Origin: Gordionus sp. m RMFG-2023
Lineage: Eukaryota; Nematomorpha; Gordioida; Chordodea; Parachordodidae
Assembly: GCF_954871325.1 (NCBI RefSeq)
Contig: NC_088775.1
Span: forward strand, 52,615,561 to 52,679,560
DNA length: 64,000 bases
Reading direction: 5' to 3'
Shown here: piece after piece, positions 11,850 to 22,960 of the stretch
How the letters are laid out: the number at the start of each line of letters is the position of its first letter
Numbering within the stretch: position 1 is the first letter of the stretch
Made by a program: the position numbers and the translations under genes
Notes under the pieces: model-generated
What the model saw: only the letters and a program-made list of their open reading frames with translations
Database searches by the model: none
What the model was told of the DNA's origin: nothing

Positions 11850-12510
11850 CCTTATTAATGGCTTTTATCATATGATATATGCTGTTCCATCTTGTTTTAA
11901 CAGGAAGAAGTATTTTTATAGACCCATTAAAGATTGATATGACTGCAATAATTTGGTGAGATATGTAATTTTGAAGCTAAATTTTCTATATTTAATAATT
12001 TATTCTCCAAAAATATAAATCCCTCAATTAAGTTTAAGATATGGGCCATACAACGATGACCGTATAAAATAGTCTGATAATTCAAATCATAATATATTTT
12101 AATTAATGCTTCGACTACGTTAGGGCCATTATCGTGATTTATGATATTATCTTTTAATTTAAAATCTTATAAGAAGGATATCATGAGTCATGATATATCC
12201 TCCCATGTATAGAGATGGGGAATGAATCATATCCAAAGCTAAATTGATAATATCCCAGCCATCGCTGATGTAGAATGGCTATTTATATGATAGCTCATTT
12301 TTTAAAATGATTCATTCTCTACTAAACTGAATGAATGCACTATTAGTTTTTTTATTAAGAAATTTAAAATCAGTTTGTTCACTATAATTCTCATGTATAA
12401 GGGGCTTTCTAATCCCGGGTATCGTATCTTGGGCTGTCATTTGTGACGACCCCAAGAATATGTTAGAGTGCAAGGATTTTAGGTGTTTTAGATTAGTTAA
12501 CAAATAAAAA
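11850..12510 (-). pseudogene. hAT transposase core relic
   Basis: Minus-strand frames show hAT core motifs in order. Near 12270 there is a 'DGW' segment, then DNGPNVVEALIK around 12110-12140 (catalytic Asp region), then RCMAHILNLIEGF around 12000-12050 (the RC-x-A-H-x-L-N-L signature), and finally LPVKTRWNSIYHMIKA around 11865-11910 (the TRWNS box). Frames change and stops interrupt, so it is dead. The frame 12312-12503 is its N-terminal side. The BED finger and C-terminal dimerisation domain are missing. Confidence 0.7.
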
Positions 12511-13829
12511 TATAATTCTATTTATATAATGTCATGATAGACAAAATATAGAACGATTAATTCAAAATTTTTAGGGAAAATATTATATATTCTTTTCATA
12601 GCACTTCCGTATTTTTATATTTTTGATATTTAATAATATTGTTTTTATAGTTATAAAATAGAGAAATTTTTTTAAAAAAAACGAAATATTTTTTCGCGTC
12701 AACTTTCAGTCTCTTTCTCTCCTTTGTCAATTATTTTAAAAATTTCTAAAAAAATAAAATAAAAACAACCAAATCAATATTAATATTTAAAAAAATGAAC
12801 ATAAAACACATAAAAAATCATTAAAGTTTATCGTTAAACATCATCATTCAGGAAATGATCCCTTTAACATTTTTATTCTTATATAAATTTATCTACAATT
12901 AATATTTTATTGGCATATTGGTTTATTACATTTTCAAACGATCACATACATTGTCTCATCGAGCAGAAGAAGTTCAAAACCATTTTAGGTTCATTCAAAC
13001 CCAAAAGGTATTATATTTTATATAAAAACATCTTAAATAATCATTTCCTCTTATTTAAAAATATAAATAGATAAATATGTAATATCTTGAAACTTCAATA
13101 CTCAGGTGGGGTGTAGACATCCAAAGATTGTTAAAATTGATTTGTCATAAACGATTAATTATAATGAGCTGCAATCTTCAGTAGCTTCATTAAATTTATT
13201 TAGATTATTTATACCAAATTTTGCTTTCTTTGGTTGAGTAATTTTTAAGATATTAACGATATTAAATGTATGGGTATTTAAATCTACTTAAGTATATCTT
13301 TTTGACCTTATTAAAGAAAAATGAGACATTTTTAAAATTTTTTTTAGATTAAATTAAATTTATAAAATATATTAGTTTTATATTAATAAATTTTTAAGTA
13401 TAATAATATTCTTTTATTAAATAAAAATATTACTCAAAAGATATTTTTAAAATTATAAAATAAAGTAACACTAAACTATAATAACACACATCAACTTTGA
13501 ATAATTTAATAGTATCTAAAATAATATTAAAAATCATATTATTTGAATAAATTATCTAAAAACAAATTTCTTTAAATTAATCTTGTTGACAATTTCATTA
13601 CAATAAAAATTTAGCAATAATAATATGTTTTCCAATATTAAGTTTTCACTAAAATGATAAAACCAAATCATCCAGCCTAGCTGTATTTTATTTAAAGTTT
13701 TTAAGATTGAGAATTGGCCTTGGAAAATTAACAACAATATCTAGAATTTATTGATTATATTAAAATTATAAGAATCCCTATTATCCTTTAAAGTTTAATT
13801 AAATATTTAATTCTATAAGAATTTGAAGT
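12511..13829. other. AT-rich spacer; holds one copy of an inverted motif
   Basis: No gene supported. At 13093-13113 lies TTCAATACTCAGGTGGGGTG, whose reverse complement recurs with an insertion at 22993-23027. The rest is AT-rich with poly-A/T tracts. Confidence 0.4.
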
Positions 13830-14711
13830 AGAAATTGTATATTGTAAAGGCAAATAATATTTGGTCTGCAATAAATTTACAATTAAAACCAAAGGAACTA
13901 ACAAATTCACGGACTCTTCCTCTAGGTTCCGAGGATCTGGGCTATCAACTATATCCTCTTTCATTCAGCCTATTATATTTAATAATCGGATCTTTACCCC
14001 CAGTTGTAACTGATGGATCATAAACACAACAGCACCACCCACAATTTTGGGCCCGATAATTTATATCCCAGCCCAACATTCCAATTATCTCTTGTATTCT
14101 TCAGGGAGCACCTAATTCTTTTGCGGAATCCTTTAATAAATTAATCCTTTTAACTGTAATCAATCCAGAGAATCCATCAAATTAAAAAGTTCTACTAAGT
14201 TTTATCAATTTCACTCATTACAAATGAAAAAACCATTCCTTTATCCAAATTTATTAAGGCTTCAATATCCCTCTAAAGTACTGATAGCATACTAGCTTCC
14301 TCACTCCACACTCACCAACCTAAATCACTTCCTACTGTTCGTAGGGCCAGAATAGTTCAAAAAAAATAGCTTTAGTATAGTATAAACTCAATCCTTTGTT
14401 CTATGACTTCTTCTTTGCTCTATCAATGAGTCCACGCTGGAATGCTCTGTTATAAAAATATCCCTCAGGCGACCCCGAGTTTTCAAAACAAAACTATAAT
14501 ACAATTTCTGAAATTAGCATCGTTGAGATAATTAAAGTTGTTAGATTATTTAAAAACACTTTATGGAGGCCTAGATAGCATTCGTGATATCTTCATGCAA
14601 TATACCCTGAAACCTCATATTCCAGGTATAGCACTTTTATGGAACCTTATCAGGTTATTAAATATAATTCTTCCAGCCTCTATCATTCCTATTATATTAG
14701 GTGTTTGTCTA
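13830..14711 (+). pseudogene. LINE-C, 5' coding part
   Basis: First segment of a non-LTR retrotransposon ORF read on the plus strand. Frames contain NSFAESFNKLI and VINPENPSNWKVLL (about 14110-14190), the pre-RT region typical of this family. Further on, 14538-14711 reads YGGLDSIRDIFMQYTLKPHI and ends ASIIPIILGVCL. The equivalent region of LINE-B reads SSGGIDGFRDIYLQDIIKP, so they are one family. Several frame changes and stops are present. Gypsy-1 has inserted after the codon for CL; the LINE continues at 16171 with LIALKK, in frame once the 4-bp TSD is discounted. Confidence 0.75.
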
Positions 14712-14997
14712 TGTAGTAAAGAAGTAATCTATTGTAATATTTTATCATATTATATATTATATTTGACAGTTAGATATGATTATATATATATATATTTACG
14801 ATTAATATAATAGGTGTTGTTTAACTTCCTAATGTATTATGTACACATCAATCTCTTAACGTGTAATTATATATCGCCATTTGTAATTATGCACCTTATG
14901 TTTAATTATACTGAATAAAATGTCAATGAAAACTGATACCTATTAAATGAGTTATAGAAATAAATAAATATAAATAATGGTTCTACTTTCGTTAAAG
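14712..14997 (+). repeat. 5' LTR of gypsy-1
   Basis: A 286-bp direct repeat almost identical to 15882-16170. It is followed at once by the tRNA-type primer-binding site. Confidence 0.93.
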
Positions 14998-15230
14998 TGG
15001 CGACGACGTGGATTCTAATATTCTAATTAAAACAAGTATGAAAATAGTTATTAATTTTATAAATTATGCCTCAGTCCAAAAATACTAGTATTATTGATAA
15101 GTTAGAAAAATATCAAATTAATGGGTCTATACAACGTTGGTTCCAATTTTGGGACGCAACGTTAAGACTAAAGAACTGGACACCGACCGATTTGCTACCT
15201 TTGGGGTACCTAAAAGCCTTGTAACGGATA

Positions 15231-15749
15231 ATGGACCTCAATTCAATAGAATTTAAGCGATTTTGTGAAGAAAACAACATTTGCCACATTCGCTCAACGC
15301 CGTACCACCCGAAGACTAATGGGCAGGCGGAACGAACCATTCAAACCTTAAAAGGGAGGTATTATGCCAGTCGAGAATCAATTAATGACCCGCAAGAGGC
15401 GATAACTCAAACGGTAGCAGCGTATAGGCTGGGAGAACATAGTTCAATGGGTAGGTCACCAGCGAAGATTATGTTCGGTCGTCAAATAAGAACTAATCTA
15501 GAATGGGCTAGACCAGAGGAGGGAAAGGAGATTGATAAAACCAATGATAAACAAAATCAAGAACATGATACACATTCCAATTTTAGGGAATTTGACGTTG
15601 GTCAGCATGTGTGGGTAAGGAATGAAAGCGCTAAGGGTTGGAGAGAAGGGGTGATTCAGGATAGAAAGGGATTATATTCTTATGTAGTCAAGACCCCAGA
15701 TCGTGTAATACGGAAGCATGCTGACCAGCTAAGAGACCGTTTAATATAA
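15231..15749 (+). pseudogene. Ty3/gypsy integrase, partial
   Basis: Integrase of gypsy-1, the enzyme that joins retroelement DNA to the host chromosome. The 172-codon frame carries the last part of the catalytic core (STPYHPKTNGQAERTIQTLK, where the Glu of NGQAE is the third catalytic residue), then the C-terminal module: SPAKIMFGRQIRT, a DVGQHVWVRN segment, and VIRKHADQLRDR near the end. That tail is typical of animal gypsy elements. It ends shortly before the polypurine tract, as expected. It belongs to a broken element and is not a host gene. Confidence 0.85.
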
Positions 15750-15881
15750 GATACGACGGAGCGCGTGATCGCTGACAGGGATCAGAGAGAGTGTGAGACC
15801 CCAAGGCGAGGGCAGACACATGAGCCCCCGAAACGAATGATTGAAGAGATATAGACATCTCTCTATTAACGTAGGGGGAAA

Positions 15882-16170
15882 TGTAGTAAAGAAGTAATCT
15901 ATTGTAATATTTTATCATATTATATATTATATTTGACAGTTAGATATGATTATATATATATATATTTACGATTAATATAATAGGTGTTGTTTAACTTCCT
16001 AATGTATTATGTACACATCAATCTCTTAACGTGTAATAATATATCGCCATTTGTAATTAAGTTGCACCTTATGTTTAATTATACTGAATAAAATGTCAAT
16101 GAAAACTGATACTTATTAAATGAGTTATAGAAATAAATAAATATAAATAATGGTTCTACTTTCGTTAAAG
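15882..16170 (+). repeat. 3' LTR of gypsy-1
   Basis: A 289-bp partner of the 5' LTR, preceded by the polypurine tract and followed by the TCTA target duplicate. Confidence 0.93.
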
Positions 16171-17026
16171 TCTAATAGCATTAAAAAAAGGACGGAGAAA
16201 TCTGTCCAATCTCAGAAGATCCTTCTCCGAAGAACTGTTTATAAAATCATTGCTACATATATCAAGAAATCTCTTTCCTCATTCCTGTTGCTAGTCCAAT
16301 TACAGATTAGCATTCCTGGAGCGTAGAAATGTTCGCTCATCTCGATCAAATGGCATTCCCGATGACATAGTTTTAAAATTTTATCTCAATATTAATTTTT
16401 AAAACAACAACACTTTGTTCCTTTGTTCCTTTGTTCTGTAACAAATATTCAGAATATACAATATAAAATTATCACAGCTATTCCAACTTTTTTATAAATA
16501 ATATAATCATATCTTAAGAAAGCATATAACAATGAGATCTAGTAGGACCCTATCTCTTTTACATTGGCCACAAAATAATCCAGGAAATTCAATCTAGCTG
16601 TCTAACCCCACCTTAAATTCCTGTATTTGGACAGACATTGTTGCTGACACCATAGTAGATAAACTCTCACATATTACAGGTCTTTCACTCAATCACCTTA
16701 AGCGTGAGATATGTTTCCTATATCCACTTCATCAAACACATACCACGCCATCAACAGGGATGAGATGACACATCTCGGAGCCCTCAATGGGGGAGTAAAA
16801 ATTATTAAAACATATTTAAGCAATTCCTCAATGATTTGTATAAATTTAGTGCATTATCTAATTATATTCCCAAGTATCATTCCTTTTAATTAACGAGTAC
16901 TTATATATCAAAAATCATTTACGCCCTGAGATCTGCACCAATCTACAAATGTAGTAATTAAGAAGTTTCTCATGAAACTCAAATTATGGGTCTCCTCGAA
17001 AATATGTTGAATATAAAATCCTTATT
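16171..17026 (+). pseudogene. LINE-C, reverse transcriptase part
   Basis: The LINE resumes directly after gypsy-1. LIALKK is the start of the 'ALxKKDGGIRPIAVG' block. Frames then give LLRRTVYKIIATYIKKSLSS and PVQLQISIPG, which line up with RRLLAKIIVERIKPNA and YQLGFGTKGG of LINE-A. The following 16480-16900 stretch is less AT-rich and has coding-like fragments (MFPISTSSNTYHAINRDEM) from the later RT domain, in more than one frame. Gypsy-2 interrupts it at about 17027. Confidence 0.65.
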
Positions 17027-17618
17027 GTGGTGTTTATAAAGTATTGTCTGTATATGTAAAATAAAATGAAAAAATATATATTTAACTTTTACAAAATCGT
17101 TAATATATTTAATATATTACCATAAAGGTAACAAAATACAATTTATTTAAAGTTAATACATTACAGTTCTCCCCACTACAAATTGAATTCATCATGATAT
17201 CTTAATGGGGGTTTGGAAGCTCTTTTTTTAAGAGTTGTATTTTCATTATGTTCTGCATTGTCTAAATCTTTAGTTATTGTTATTGGTATTTCCTTAGCTT
17301 ATACTTGAGCATCCCTCAGTTGTCGATGCTTGTTTTTTACAATACCCTCTGACTCAACATCATACAATATCGCACTTTTCCTTTTAACCATTGTCCTTTC
17401 ATGCCATCCCACAGTCCTTTCATGCCATCCCACAGTCCTTTTGTTTATCCAAATTTTTTGCTTCTTTTCAAATTCACGGGACTCATATCTTTATTTGTTT
17501 CCATAATGCGTTTTTAGTCCTTTCGCTAGTAGATAATTTTTATTGATCTAACGTGGTAATGAGCGGCCTCAAACATCATTTCGGCAGGCGATATACCAGT
17601 ATTTGCATTTGGAGTATT

Positions 17619-17837
17619 TCATGGAGTAATTAAAACATTCGCTAAATTTACGGAATCTACATCTCCTTCTATATAGAAACGCGACCTTATCATATGTATA
17701 TAACGCTCAGCCAAACCATTCGATTTGGGGTTATAAGGGGCTGATCTAAAATGCTTTATGTTGTTTTTAAAAAGAAACATTTTAAATTCAGATCCAGTAA
17801 ACTGAGTACCGTTATCTGAGACAATGTAGCGAGGCAC
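17619..17837 (-). pseudogene. gypsy-2 integrase core fragment
   Basis: The frame reads YIVSDNGTQFTGSEFKMF and then APYNPKSNGLAERYIHMIRS. The Asp of SDNG and Glu of GLAE are the second and third catalytic residues of retroviral-type integrases. It is part of the broken gypsy-2 copy. Confidence 0.85.
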
Positions 17838-18212
17838 AAATCTAGCGAAATAATTCGCAGATTATTTATTAAACTCGCCGAATTAATATGTGTTAAAATT
17901 GCAACTTCAACCCATTTGATGAAAGCGTCTACTCAAATTAACCAATACATTCAAGGTACGGGGACTGTCAGAATCAATGTGTATTCGTTCATAAGGTCAG
18001 GTAGGAATGTTCCAATTGTATGACAGAACTTCTCTGGTTCCCGGCCTTCCTTCCTGACAACTCTTGCAACATTTAAAGAAATCTTCAGCATCACGATCGC
18101 CCAAAAAACATAATATCTACATAATAATTTTATCCCCATTATCATAGAATGTTGATGAATAACATTCAAAACCTCTTTCTTTATCGGGATTAATAATCCT
18201 ATCATTATAAAA

Positions 18213-19277
18213 CAAAGGCATAGCCAGGATTTTCCTAAAGGGGGGGGGGAGAGGAATAATTAAAAAATTATAGGGGGCTTCGCCCCCAGACCCTATTTGG
18301 GCGAGCCTTTGGCCCGCTTTTACCCGGCCTTCCCGGCTTACCTTAGTCTATATATATAGTCATAATTTTTACAAAATAGGAGGTTAATTTTAATAAAAAA
18401 AATATAAGCCTGGAACAAATATGAAATATATTTTTATTAATTTATATAAAGTATAACAAATTACTTGTATATACATTAATATAAAAGCATGGTAATACTT
18501 TATTCCAAACAAGTATAAAAATTTTTTTTATAAAATGTAAGTAGACATATAGTTGATATTCCTCTATTATATAGAATTAATTACAAAAACTAGGTAAAAT
18601 TCCACTTTTACAGACATATTTGACAGTTAGAGAATATATTACAGTTGATATTTTAACAAATTTTACTAATCAATATTAATAAATATAGCAACAATTTGCA
18701 TTCAATTATTTAACGCCATCTATTTATTTTAAATAAAAAATGATATTAAAAATTAATCTTCATATTATTCATCCCACAATGTCTTTAAGAGATATTTTCT
18801 GATGTCCTTATCAATATTTTATAGTTTTCTGTAAAATATATAATTCGCTATATTGGTAAAAATTACTTGATTGTTATATGATAAATGTCGTATATTATAT
18901 TGTGCTTTTATTTTTTGATTTAATTTATGATTTAATTTTATCAATAGTTTTATAATTATATTTAACTATTAAGATAAATAAATTAAAATTACTCACTTTA
19001 AAAAAAAATTATATTTGATATATTATATTATTTAGTAATTTTATGGATCTATTATTAATAATTATAATACATTTCACTTTTGTCTTAAGACTTATCTTTG
19101 GCTTATATTCCATTTCTTAAAAAACAATTTTGAAATGATTTTTTCCAAAAATGTATAAATTATGATGAATAGTTTTATAAAAAAATATCAACTTTTATAT
19201 TCTTTCTTTCAAATTATTTTTTAAGATAAAAGTGATAAATCTCTGACCCCTTCCCCCCCCCCCTGGCTACTCCTATG
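18213..19277. mobile_element. Non-autonomous hAT element inside gypsy-2
   Basis: The tips CAAAGGCATAGCCAGG and (inverted) CATAGGAGTAGCCAGG match at 13 of 16 positions, and both run into G/C homopolymers (about 18240 and 19250). The flanks are a perfect 8-bp TSD, TTATAAAA, at 18205-18212 and 19278-19285. The interior has a GC-rich left part (GGGGGCTTCGCCCCC can form a hairpin at about 18275) and an AT-rich remainder with no transposase. It interrupts the integrase region of gypsy-2, so it is younger than that element. Confidence 0.92.
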
Positions 19278-19597
19278 TTATAAAATAATAATCCTTCTTC
19301 GAACAAAATATTATCTTTAATTAAAATAAATTTTTTTTAAATCTCCGAAATTATTTTTTATATTATCAATATACCAATGATCTTTAATTAATTTAATAAT
19401 TCTTTCAGATTGATATCATTGCTTGTTTCACTTACGACTTTACTGCGAGTGAAAGATAAATCTTGTAATAAATTAATTTTTAATTCTCTGATTTTATCTA
19501 CGAATTTTTTTGTAACTTCATTGGTTTTTGCTCTTTCTACCCCAAAAATGGGACAGAGCGTCGGCAATTTGTTTTGGTTACCAGGTCTATGAATTAT

Positions 19598-19873
19598 CTA
19601 ATAGTCGTAATTTAAAAGCTTCGTCACCCACCCTATTACACGGTTATTTGTTATTTTATTTAGGTATCTTTTATCACCTAAGATATATTTTAAAGGTTTA
19701 TGATCTGTAACCAAAATAAAATGTCTTATATAAATATATTGATGAAACTTCTCGATAGCCAACATGATCACCGAAACCTCCCCAATTAATGGTGGCGTAA
19801 TTCTTCTCAGCCGCCGAAAGTGTCCTCGATGCGTAAGCAATCGGTTTCTCCAGAAATCAATGTGCAATAACAT
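19598..19873 (-). pseudogene. gypsy-2 RNase H fragment
   Basis: Contains PLIGEVSVIMLAIEKFHQYI and then ILVTDHKPLKYIL. The TDHKPL motif is the signature of Ty3/gypsy RNase H. It lies between the RT and integrase parts of the element, as in the family. Confidence 0.85.
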
Positions 19874-20661
19874 CTCCTAGACCATCTTTGGACTACACAA
19901 GAAATAATGACAGGAATATCGGCTAAATAAGAAATTATTGTATCTTTTGATAATAATTTTTTAACTATTAAATATTTCATTTTCTTTAGCTGACCAAATC
20001 CATCTCACACTTTTACTCGTTGGTGTAAAGGCGAACAAATAGAATGTAAATTTTTTATAAACGAATCATGGTAATTCACTATTTCAAGAAACGAACGTAA
20101 TTTTTTAACATTTGGCAGTGTTTTACAATTTTTTATGGCAATAATCTTATATTCTATAGGGTGAATTCCGAATTCATCAATAACATGACCTAAATAAGTA
20201 ACTGACTTTTCTCCAATTTTAATTTTATCCGTCGTCGCTATCAGTTCAGCTTATCAAATCTTCTTAATTCTAGATTAACTATATGATCAAAATTATTCTC
20301 GCCTATAATAATTACGTCGTCTAAAAATACACTAACCATAGAAATTCCCTTTAATAGGTTTTGCATAAAGCGTTGAAATATTATCGGACGCTAGTCAATC
20401 TAAATGGGATTCTTTGTAGCGGTAATAACCGACATAAGTCGATTTTACTAAAAGGCCCCTACATTCTGGACTAACTCTGAATTGTAAAATGCATCTCTTA
20501 CTATAGTCGAAAATATTTTACCAGCCACGATCCTATTTGTCAGATCGACGAAAGTTCATCGTGAATTATCTATTGCTAAATATTTGTTGATTGTTAAACG
20601 AAAATCTCCGCATATCCCCACGGCACCCGATTTTTTTTATGATATTAGCCATTGGCGTAGC

Positions 20662-20895
20662 TCAAGTGATTGGAGTTGTTGTTGGATCCATCTTCTCGAT
20701 AACGCCTTCATCTAAAAGTCTGTCCAACTTAGTAGTTCGACCCAACGGAAATAGAACTTTCCTTGCTGGTAAAACTATCGGTAATGAGTTCGGTTTAATA
20801 CGAATAACTGCTTGTTGGAGTTTTATTTCTACTAAATTTTTTTTTAAAATTTGAAGAAATTTCGAAGCAATAGTATTTAAAGTAGAAACATTCAT
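20662..20895 (-). pseudogene. gypsy-2 reverse transcriptase N-terminal fragment
   Basis: The frame ends with a KLDRLLDEGVIEKMDPTT stretch, equivalent to the 'L..LL..GIIE.S.SP' entry of gypsy reverse transcriptases. The remainder of RT, toward 20100, is recognisable only in pieces. Confidence 0.7.
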
Positions 20896-21339
20896 ATTTA
20901 TATTATTAATCGGAACTTCTTCCGGAAGTTTTTATCAAAATCTCTAAGAAAAGGCATTCCAAATATAAGAGAACTCTAACCTTTAATTACTCATATAGGT
21001 AAAAATTTTGAAATGATTTTTACTTCAACTTTTACTGTACATTTACACAGGACTTTGGTTTTGATATTACTATATCCCACTAGTTTATACGCAGGCGATA
21101 GTATTGGTTTGCCCAGACAACTTCATCTATCACACTACACCGGTATCAAATTTTATTGTAAACTGCAAACCATTTATCTTCGCATCAATGGTAGATTTAT
21201 TAGGAAATGACAGGCGAGGTGTCCGTGGTAGAATCATCTGTATGGCATGAGCTCTACAATCTTTTGCTATTTGGTTTGCCTTGCAGCATCGAAAGCATAT
21301 AACTTTTTTTGTATGAAGTTAGGTTTAAAACTAGATTTA

Positions 21340-21470
21340 TAATTATTAGGAATATAATTATTATGATTGAATTTGTTGGCATTATAACTATTATTATTAT
21401 TATTATTGAATTTGTTGGCATTATAACTATTATTATTATTATTGAATTTATTAATGTTATTATAACTATT
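21340..21470. repeat. Asn-codon-rich short tandem repeat in gypsy-2
   Basis: About three copies of a unit built from GAATTTGTTGGCATTATAAC plus TATTATT runs. Read on the minus strand it gives poly-Asn plus 'SYNANKF', next to a zinc-knuckle-like patch, so it is probably a low-complexity part of the gag region. Confidence 0.6.
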
Positions 21471-22261
21471 ATTCCTAAAATACGTGTTTTTGGAACCTTC
21501 CGTCGGCTTATGCTTCCTTTTCCAATGAAGACAGCGCGATCGCTAAACACACAGTATCTTCAAAAGTGATATTGCCTTCGGTATATATTGACCGAGGTTC
21601 TTTATCCAACTCAGGCAGCTCTACTCCTAAGATAAAAATATCTCTTAAAAGTTTATCAACAGGCCATTTAAAATTACATAATGAGCAAATACTTTATTTG
21701 ATTGAAATATCTATAATAGTTTCTCCGCCTCTTTTCAAAGTATAAAAATTATTTCGATGTAGGAATACTAGAGATACCCTTAAATATTTTCTCCAAACTA
21801 TCAAGTAAAGTTATATAATTAATTCTATCTAAATTAATTGGTTAATGGAAATTTTTTTTATTTTAATTAAGTTATCCGTACCTATGTATGCTAATAACAA
21901 ATCTTTTTTTTTATTTTGATCGACAATATTTTTTACTTTGAAGATGAGTTCTAAATTATATACATAGTCCTGTATTCACTTTTTCTTTGACGAATTCTGA
22001 GATGATGCTTCTTAGTTTTTCTTCTGAAATATCAGTCCTCGTTAGGCTTAGTATAATTTTAACCTTTTAATTTAATATGTGTATTATAAATAATCGCCGC
22101 CAGTGGGTTTTTTATAATGTGGTTTTTATTAATATATGTAAAATATGAGAAAATATAACTACAACTTTTACAAAATCGTTTATAAATTTAATCTATTACC
22201 ATAAAGTGTAGCCTTAAACCAAAATAACAAAATACAATTTATTTAAAGTTCTTGCATTAAT

Positions 22262-22960
22262 ATCATCCTAGCTTCATGCCATACTCCCTAGCCGGAACAT
22301 TAAGCCTTTATTTTTATCCCACCTAGCCGTTGAAGATATTATCCACAGTCTCTCCCTTTTAAAGATATTGAGCTATCTCTGGTTTTTACCTTTTGGAATA
22401 GCAACAGCTTGTCCCCATATCATATTGATTAACATTTAAAAATATTGAGATTCTCCTTTGGTTACCCGTTACGTTGAATACCTCATTTCGAACACTCTGT
22501 CTCCTCATTACTAGTAAATCACTACACATATCCATCGCTCTTCGCATGCAGTTTTACCCTCCATGCGTCGATTGTGGCCAGCCCATCGAATCAAATGCCT
22601 ACGAACTCTTGTATTACAAGTTATTCCGAATACATCAAACCCACCATAAAACCATTAATAATATTCTCCTAGCTGCCCTCAAAAAATTAATACTTGATTC
22701 ACTCTTCAATCATTAGACCTCAAATGATAATGCCCACGCCTGGGTGGCATATCCTTTGTCCCCTGATCGAACGGTCTCCCACTAACCTGGGAATACATTT
22801 TAATTTTGCAGGGAATTCTGATCTCTATTTTCTACCATCGAAAAAGCAGAAGTTGTTAAAAAAATACGCTGGCCTCACAAACACTTATACCAATAGTCAC
22901 TAACAACCTTGAGATGTTAGAAAAGGTGGTTCTTAAAAAAACATAATAATGAAAAGAAAT
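22262..22960 (+). pseudogene. LINE-C, 3' coding part
   Basis: The LINE reappears after gypsy-2. Frame 22474-22716 contains CVDCGQPIESNAYELLYYKL and then HHKTINNILLAALKK, which matches the 'C.CG..VD..G.H.L.C.....R..RH..LN..I..AL' C-terminal region of this LINE family. Frame 22694-22903 continues IIRPQMIMPTPGWHI (equivalent to RPDG...PW..G) and KKQKLLKKYAGLTNTY, the region before the C-terminus. Lack of one continuous frame shows decay. The coding sequence is in three pieces spread over 9 kb because of the two gypsy insertions. Confidence 0.75.

Larger units (their letters stand above)
14712..16170 (+). mobile_element. Ty3/gypsy element, internally reduced (gypsy-1)
   Basis: Two direct LTRs, 14712-14997 (286 bp) and 15882-16170 (289 bp), begin TGTAGTAAAGAAG and end TTCGTTAAAG. 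They differ at only a few positions, so the insertion is young. The flanks are TCTA (14708-14711 and 16171-16174), a 4-bp TSD. TGGCGACGACGTGG right after the 5' LTR is a primer-binding site complementary to a tRNA 3' end. GTAGGGGGAA before the 3' LTR is the polypurine tract. The interior is under 0.9 kb and holds only a gag-like start and the integrase part, so the element is broken and non-autonomous. It sits inside LINE-C. Confidence 0.93.
17027..22261 (-). mobile_element. Ty3/gypsy element (gypsy-2), degraded
   Basis: A longer gypsy element on the minus strand, inserted in LINE-C. LTR-like ends lie at about 17027-17165 and 22103-22261 (shared CTTTTACAAAATCGTT, ATTACCATAAAG and ACAAAATACAATTTATTTAA). 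Read on the minus strand, TGGCGGCGATTATTT just inside the 5' LTR fits a primer-binding site, and AGTGGGGAGAA before the 3' LTR fits the polypurine tract. The parts appear in the expected order: Asn-rich gag region with a zinc-knuckle-like patch (about 21200-21570), RT start (about 20660-20900), RNase H (19598-19873), integrase zinc region (about 18000-18200) and integrase core (17619-17837). The LTRs are clearly diverged and the element has many breaks, so it is old. A hAT element sits inside it. Confidence 0.85.

Noticed and set aside
15113-15340. 75-codon minus-strand ORF over gypsy-1
   Set aside because: Antisense shadow of the integrase frame.
21254-21569. Ile/Thr-rich ORFs on both strands
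   Set aside because: Produced by the TATTATT-rich repeat in gypsy-2; only the Asn-rich minus-strand reading fits a gag region.
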